From assembly GCA_903897985.1 (NCBI GenBank), contig CAIUDS010000527.1, positions 1-10,054 on the forward strand: a stretch of 10,054 nt of DNA. Reading direction: 5' to 3'. This stretch comes from an uncultured delta proteobacterium (GTDB lineage Bacteria > RBG-13-61-14 > DRUE01). The notes beneath the pieces were generated by a model that worked only from the letters and a program-made list of their open reading frames with translations, searched no databases and was not told the origin of the DNA. Of this stretch, positions 7,051 to 10,054 are shown piece by piece; positions within the stretch are counted from its first letter, which is position 1; every line of letters begins with the position of its first letter. The translations under genes and the position numbers were made by a program.

Positions 7051-7935
7051 ATGGCGATCAAAGTCATCGGCGAGAACCTTAATGTGATGAGCAAGAGCCT
7101 GGGCCCGGCCATGAAGGCGCGCGAAGCCAAGCCCATCCAGGAGATGGCCAAAGCCGAGGCCGAGCAGGGCGTGGATTATATTGACCTGAACATCGGCCCG
7201 GCCCGCAAGGATGGCCCGGACCTGATGAAATGGATCGTGGGCGCGGTGCAGCAGGTGGTCAAGATCCCCTGCGTGCTCGACACCACCAATCCGGACGCGA
7301 TCAAGTCCGGCTTGCAAACCCACGCGGGCAAGGCCCTGATCAACTCGACCACCCTCCAGCCCGAGCGTCTGCAGAAAGTGCTCCCGCTCGCCAAGGAGTT
7401 CGATACCGAGATCATCTGCGTGCTCTGGGGACCGAGCGGGATGCCCAGGGACGCGGACGAGCGCGCCATGTTCGCCACCGAGATGATGATGAAAGCGAAC
7501 GAACTGGGCATTGCCAGTGAAAAACTCTGGATTGACCCCATCGTCAGCCCGGTCTCGGTCGAGATCAATCAGGTCAAGGCCTGCGTCGAGTTCATGAAAG
7601 TGCTCTCCGACCTGGTCCCCGGATGCAAAAGCACGGTCGGTCTCAGCAACATCTCGAACGGCGCCCCGGACAACCTCCGCGGCTGGCTCAACCGAACCTA
7701 TTTGATCATGCTCGGCCGCTATGGCCTTCATTCCGCCATCGCCGACGCCTTTGACGAGGACCTCCTGGCCATCGCCCAGGGTTCCCGCCAGGACATCACC
7801 GACTTGGTTCACAAAGTAATGGACGACCAGCCGGTGGACCCCAAATCCCTCTCCGACGAACTCCTCAAATACTACCGCACCGCCAAGGTGCTCAAGGGGG
7901 ATGTGCTCTACTCGCAGAGCTGGCTGGAGGGATAG
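7051..7935 (+). CDS. acsE: Methyltetrahydrofolate:corrinoid iron-sulfur protein methyltransferase
   Basis: A 294-residue pterin-binding (dihydropteroate-synthase fold) TIM barrel that moves the methyl group of 5-methyl-tetrahydrofolate to the Co(I) of the corrinoid protein. Family landmarks are IGENLNVM (6-13), DLNIGPA (45-51), LDTTN (76-80, with Asp 77), INST (97-100, with Asn 98), DPIVSPV (162-168) and GLSNISN (197-203). Asn 200 matches the catalytic Asn 199 of the Moorella enzyme. The protein is about 30 residues longer than Moorella AcsE (262). The extra length falls around residues 243-275, after IADAFDEDLLAIA and before the terminal strand TAKVLKGDVLY. MetH-type methyltransferases and MtrH are more distant relatives, but the position directly after acsC makes AcsE the clear choice. 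GGGGAGGG at 7038-7045, five bases before the ATG, sets the start. Confidence 0.94.
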   Translation: MAIKVIGENLNVMSKSLGPAMKAREAKPIQEMAKAEAEQGVDYIDLNIGPARKDGPDLMKWIVGAVQQVVKIPCVLDTTNPDAIKSGLQTHAGKALINSTTLQPERLQKVLPLAKEFDTEIICVLWGPSGMPRDADERAMFATEMMMKANELGIASEKLWIDPIVSPVSVEINQVKACVEFMKVLSDLVPGCKSTVGLSNISNGAPDNLRGWLNRTYLIMLGRYGLHSAIADAFDEDLLAIAQGSRQDITDLVHKVMDDQPVDPKSLSDELLKYYRTAKVLKGDVLYSQSWLEG

Positions 7936-7941
7936 CCGGAA

Positions 7942-7971
7942 TTTGCATATCAGACCCCCAAGGGCTATCAT
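7942..7971 (+). promoter_or_regulatory. Possible sigma70-type promoter for the toxin-antitoxin pair
   Basis: TTTGCA at 7942-7947 and TATCAT at 7966-7971 resemble -35 and -10 boxes (four of six and five of six matches) with an 18-base spacer. They are flanked by a six-base inverted repeat, CGGAAT at 7937-7942 and ATTCCG at 7972-7977, which could be an operator, since antitoxins often repress their own promoter. The site is in the 42-base gap after acsE. Evidence is motif matching only. A transcript from here would start about where the first antitoxin ATG lies. Confidence 0.3.
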
Positions 7972-7977
7972 ATTCCG

Positions 7978-8229
7978 ATGAAGAAGAATTCGAAATCTCT
8001 GGCGAAAACTCGCTTCGGCGATGAGCGCGAAAATGCCAGCGTCCCCCGCCGCAGGGGCGCGAGCAACAAAAAGAAACGCCTTTGGAAATTGGATTCTATG
8101 AAGGAACTGGAAGCCAAGTTAAGCCCGGAAGCCAGGAAGCAGTTGGAGGAAATTCGCGCGCTTCGCAAAGCGATCGGGCCGGTTCCGTTCAAGGTTCGGG
8201 ACTTGATCAGGGAAATCCGCGAAAAGTGA
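7978..8229 (+). CDS. Putative antitoxin of a VapBC-like pair (start uncertain)
   Basis: An 83-residue, very basic protein ending three bases before a PIN-domain toxin gene, the usual order and spacing of type II antitoxin-toxin pairs. Its C-terminal half (KLSPEARKQLEEIRALRKAI, then GPVPF and DLIREIREK) is predicted helical and charged, and is the likely toxin-binding part. I do not recognise a named DNA-binding fold (no clear MetJ/Arc, AbrB or Phd motif). The N-terminal 35 residues are Lys/Arg/Ser/Asn-rich and are encoded by a GC-rich palindromic stretch (8009-8063), so they may not belong to the original protein. No good Shine-Dalgarno precedes the ATG at 7978. An in-frame ATG at 8098 would give a 43-residue protein that keeps the whole conserved-looking part. 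Base composition is AT-richer than the acs genes outside the palindrome. Confidence 0.55.
   Translation: MKKNSKSLAKTRFGDERENASVPRRRGASNKKKRLWKLDSMKELEAKLSPEARKQLEEIRALRKAIGPVPFKVRDLIREIREK
8009..8063. repeat. GC-rich palindromic segment inside the antitoxin reading frame
   Basis: CTCGC at 8009-8013 is answered by GCGAG at 8059-8063. Inside it, GCG(T)CCCC at 8039-8046 pairs with GGGGCGC at 8054-8060 with one bulged T, and CGCT at 8011-8014 with AGCG at 8024-8027. This nested inverted-repeat pattern in an otherwise AT-richer locus looks like a repetitive palindromic element. It shares the nine-base string AGGGGCGCG with the hairpin region at 3362-3370, which may be chance. Whether it recurs in the genome cannot be told from this window. 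Confidence 0.35.
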
Positions 8230-8232
8230 AAA

Positions 8233-8688
8233 ATGCCTGAACGCTATGTGCTTGACGCTTCGGTCGCGGCTAAGTGGTATTTTGGGGATGAAGATTTCTT
8301 GGACGAGGCAGAGAGGATCCTCCTTGAGCTTCTGGGGCGCCACTTGGAGCTACATGCGCCGGAAATCCTGAAAGATGAAATGGCGGAAGCCTTCTATAAG
8401 GCCCAAAGCCGATCCCGCCGGGGACTCAGCAGATTTTATTGTGAAGAATCTTACAAGTCATTTTGCGCTCTGCCCATCTCCTATCACTCTTTCAGCGACC
8501 GGGAACGCCAGCAGATCTTGTCCTTCACAAATCAAATGGATCGTCATTATTATGATTCCTGTTATGTGTGGCTTGCCCTAAGGTTGGAGTGCAAATGGCT
8601 GACCGATGACAGAAAATATGCCCGGGATCTATCCCCGGATTTTCGGGCCGGAAGAATTATTTTTATCGAAGACTTTCAGCCGAAATAA
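8233..8688 (+). CDS. PIN-domain ribonuclease, VapC-like toxin
   Basis: A 151-residue protein with the PIN-fold signature of VapC toxins, Mg-dependent RNases that cut tRNA, rRNA or mRNA. The opening YVLDASVAAKWYF gives the first acidic residue, Asp 8. ILKDEMAEAFYKA supplies Glu 49, HYYDSCYVWLALRL supplies Asp 108, and LTDDRKYA supplies Asp 125/126. All four metal-binding positions of the family are therefore present and the enzyme should be active. It starts three bases after the antitoxin stop, with only a weak ribosome site, so translation is probably coupled. The DNA is clearly AT-richer than its surroundings: by hand count 23 of 60 bases are G or C in 8521-8580, against 38 of 60 in 7621-7680 within acsE. 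This points to later acquisition. The RNA target cannot be predicted. Confidence 0.88.
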   Translation: MPERYVLDASVAAKWYFGDEDFLDEAERILLELLGRHLELHAPEILKDEMAEAFYKAQSRSRRGLSRFYCEESYKSFCALPISYHSFSDRERQQILSFTNQMDRHYYDSCYVWLALRLECKWLTDDRKYARDLSPDFRAGRIIFIEDFQPK

Positions 8689-8693
8689 TTGAT

Positions 8694-8703
8694 GGAGAAG
8701 GAA
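8694..8703 (+). promoter_or_regulatory. Shine-Dalgarno deciding the start of the DUF3786 gene
   Basis: GGAGAAGGAA lies nine bases before ATG 8713. Earlier in-frame starts (TTG 8689, ATG 8692) fall at or before this site and have no ribosome site of their own, so 8713 is preferred. Confidence 0.5.
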
Positions 8704-8712
8704 CGCGTCGGC

Positions 8713-9390
8713 ATGTATGACGGGATCCAGCGGGACCTGGTCAAACAGGACAATTACGAAACCGCGCACAAGGTGGCCAAGGACAAGCTGCGCGAGAAGG
8801 ACTTCGTTCGTCAATGCTCCCTGGCTGGCGCGGAAATCGTCGAGACCAAGCCGGAAGGCGAGACCGTTGCCCGGATCCGTTTCATTAACCGCGATTATCT
8901 GGTCAGCTATCCCTCGGGTGAGGTGCGGCTGGCCGACGCGCAGGAAGAGCCCCCGCTCTGGGAACGGATCGTCATTCTCCACTATCTTACCAACGCCGAG
9001 GGAGCGCCGGAAACCGGCGAACTGATCTCCTACCAGCAGATTCCCGACGGGTTCCTCTATTACACCAACTTTGTCCGCCGCACCTCCGGCATTCTCTCCC
9101 GGACCTTTGGGCCGGACCCGGAACTGTTCATGCAGGCCGCCATTGGTCTCGGCGGCAAGCCGTCCAAACTGGGCAAATATGCGGTCCTGGTCCCGGCCCT
9201 GCCGCAGGTCAGTTATCATTTCATCATGTGGCCGGGCGACGAGGAATTCGAGCCGGAGTTTAATTGCGTGTTCGATCGTTCCATCACCGGGTGCCTTCCC
9301 GCGGAGGACATCACCGTGCTCGCCAACATGATCGCGGTCAAGCTCGTCAAACAGGCTTCGGCCGGCTCAGCCGGGACGGTGAAGAAATGA
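8713..9390 (+). CDS. DUF3786 family protein linked to CODH/ACS genes
   Basis: A protein of 225 residues from ATG 8713 (233 if TTG 8689 is used). I recognise the family from its C-terminal block, YHFIMWPGDEEFEPEF followed by VFDRSITGCLPAEDITVLA, and from the middle block WERIVILHYL with the GELISYQQIPDG stretch. As far as I recall, members occur with corrinoid and acs genes in anaerobes and have no established function. There is no signal peptide, membrane helix or Cys-rich cluster site; only two Cys are present. The reading frame overlaps cooC by four bases (ATGA), which ties it to nickel maturation or another accessory step of CO dehydrogenase. High GC and codon use match the acs genes, so it belongs to the operon and not to the toxin-antitoxin insert directly before it. 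A role as an assembly or corrinoid-handling factor is inference. Confidence 0.85.
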   Translation: MYDGIQRDLVKQDNYETAHKVAKDKLREKDFVRQCSLAGAEIVETKPEGETVARIRFINRDYLVSYPSGEVRLADAQEEPPLWERIVILHYLTNAEGAPETGELISYQQIPDGFLYYTNFVRRTSGILSRTFGPDPELFMQAAIGLGGKPSKLGKYAVLVPALPQVSYHFIMWPGDEEFEPEFNCVFDRSITGCLPAEDITVLANMIAVKLVKQASAGSAGTVKK

Positions 9391-10054
9391 AGCTCGCGGT
9401 TTCCGGCAAGGGCGGCGTGGGCAAGACCACCTTGGTGGCTTTCCTCGCCCAGGTCTACGAGAAGCGCGGCATGCGGGTGATCGCGGTGGATGCGGATCCG
9501 GATACCAACCTGGCCCAGGCCCTTGGGTTTGATAAGTCCTGTCAAATCGTCCCGGTCTCGGAGATGAAGGAGCTGATCGAGGAACGGACCGGCGCCAAGG
9601 TCGGCGGGTTCGGCAGTTTCTTCAAGCTCAACCCCAAGGTGGAGGACCTCCCGGAAAAAGTCGCGGTGGCCAAAGGCAACATTTGCCTGATGGTCATGGG
9701 CACGGTCAAGACCGGCGGGTCCGGCTGCGTCTGCCCGGAGAGCGTGCTCATGAAAAACCTGATCCAACACCTGTTTCTCGAACGCAAGGATGTCGTGATC
9801 ATGGACATGGAAGCCGGACTCGAACACCTCGGAAGAGCCACCGCCTTTGCCGTGGATGTCATGATCGTGGTGGTCGAGCCGGGACAGCGCAGCATCGAGA
9901 CCGCCAAGAATATCCAGCGGCTGGCCAGGGAAATCGGGATCAAGAAAGTGGCCGTGGTCGGGTGCAAGATCCGGAGCGAGCAGGAAGCGGAGTTGATCAA
10001 GAAATCCCTCGGCGATATTCCTTTCCTCGGCTATATTATACCGTTATCATTCTA
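9387..10054 (+). CDS. cooC: CooC-type nickel-insertion ATPase for CO dehydrogenase (3' end missing)
   Basis: The first 222 codons of a SIMIBI-class (MinD/CooC) P-loop ATPase that helps load nickel into the CO dehydrogenase C-cluster and possibly the ACS A-cluster. The deviant Walker A motif with its signature Lys is GKGGVGKTT at residues 7-15. VIAVDADPDTNLAQALG (31-47) is the switch I/Asp region, VVIMDMEAGLEHLGR (136-150) is the Walker B/switch II region, and VVEPGQRS (152-159) follows. The CxC motif of CooC proteins, thought to bind metal at the dimer interface, is Cys 114 and Cys 116 in GSGCVCPES. It starts inside the DUF3786 stop (ATGA) with only a weak ribosome site, so coupled translation is likely. 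The frame is open to the right edge; CooC proteins are commonly around 250-265 residues, so a short C-terminal part is missing. Confidence 0.95.
   Translation, partial: MKLAVSGKGGVGKTTLVAFLAQVYEKRGMRVIAVDADPDTNLAQALGFDKSCQIVPVSEMKELIEERTGAKVGGFGSFFKLNPKVEDLPEKVAVAKGNICLMVMGTVKTGGSGCVCPESVLMKNLIQHLFLERKDVVIMDMEAGLEHLGRATAFAVDVMIVVVEPGQRSIETAKNIQRLAREIGIKKVAVVGCKIRSEQEAELIKKSLGDIPFLGYIIPLSF

Noticed and set aside
7051..7935. Dihydropteroate synthase (folP) instead of acsE
   Set aside because: The fold is shared, but the GLSNISN motif with the catalytic Asn and the position after acsC fit the methyltransferase.
6781..7971. A 396-codon open frame on the minus strand opposite acsC and acsE
   Set aside because: It spans two well-supported genes and has the same codon-mirror composition; no family features were seen.
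8001..8070. CRISPR repeat or insertion-sequence end
   Set aside because: There is only one copy of the palindromic unit, no regular spacers, no transposase and no recognisable flanking direct repeats.

Overview
The window is a GC-rich stretch of a bacterial Wood-Ljungdahl (reductive acetyl-CoA) gene cluster. Every clear gene lies on the + strand. The CO dehydrogenase, acetyl-CoA synthase and CFeSP proteins are of the bacterial Acs type (AcsA, AcsB, AcsC, AcsE), not the archaeal Cdh type. This suggests an anaerobe that makes acetyl-CoA from CO2/CO, or oxidises it by the reverse route: an acetogen, a sulfate reducer or a related uncultured lineage. The sequence alone does not fix the phylum.

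Layout. (1) 1-1409 is an electron-transfer module. It starts with the 3' part of a NuoF/HydB-like NADH-binding subunit carrying a C-terminal two-cluster ferredoxin domain, followed by a complete HoxU/NuoG-N-terminus-like iron-sulfur protein. (2) 1409-7935 is the catalytic core: acsA (cooS, CO dehydrogenase), acsB (acetyl-CoA synthase), acsC (corrinoid iron-sulfur protein large subunit) and acsE (methyltetrahydrofolate:CFeSP methyltransferase). Each has a strong Shine-Dalgarno sequence. (3) 7936-8688 is an AT-richer interruption: a small antitoxin-like gene and a PIN-domain (VapC-type) toxin, with a possible promoter of their own. (4) 8713-10054 resumes the acs theme with a DUF3786-family protein overlapping (ATGA) a CooC-type nickel-insertion ATPase that runs off the right edge.

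How the genes work together. The NuoF-like and HoxU-like subunits probably move electrons between NAD(P)H and ferredoxin. The HoxU-like stop codon overlaps the acsA start codon (TGATG), so the redox module is physically and probably translationally coupled to CO dehydrogenase. AcsA reduces CO2 to CO. AcsE passes the methyl group of methyl-tetrahydrofolate to the corrinoid protein, and AcsC carries it. AcsB joins methyl, CO and CoA. CooC helps load nickel into the enzyme. The CFeSP small subunit (acsD) is not in the window.

Points worth a second look: the toxin-antitoxin pair inside the operon, a GC-rich palindromic segment read through by the antitoxin frame, a 14-codon open frame just before acsC, an extra segment of about 30 residues in AcsE, the departures of the HoxU-like protein from its family, and the tight DUF3786-cooC linkage. 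No tRNA, rRNA, insertion sequence, CRISPR array or clear terminator was seen, and no gene-free stretch exceeds about 80 bases.
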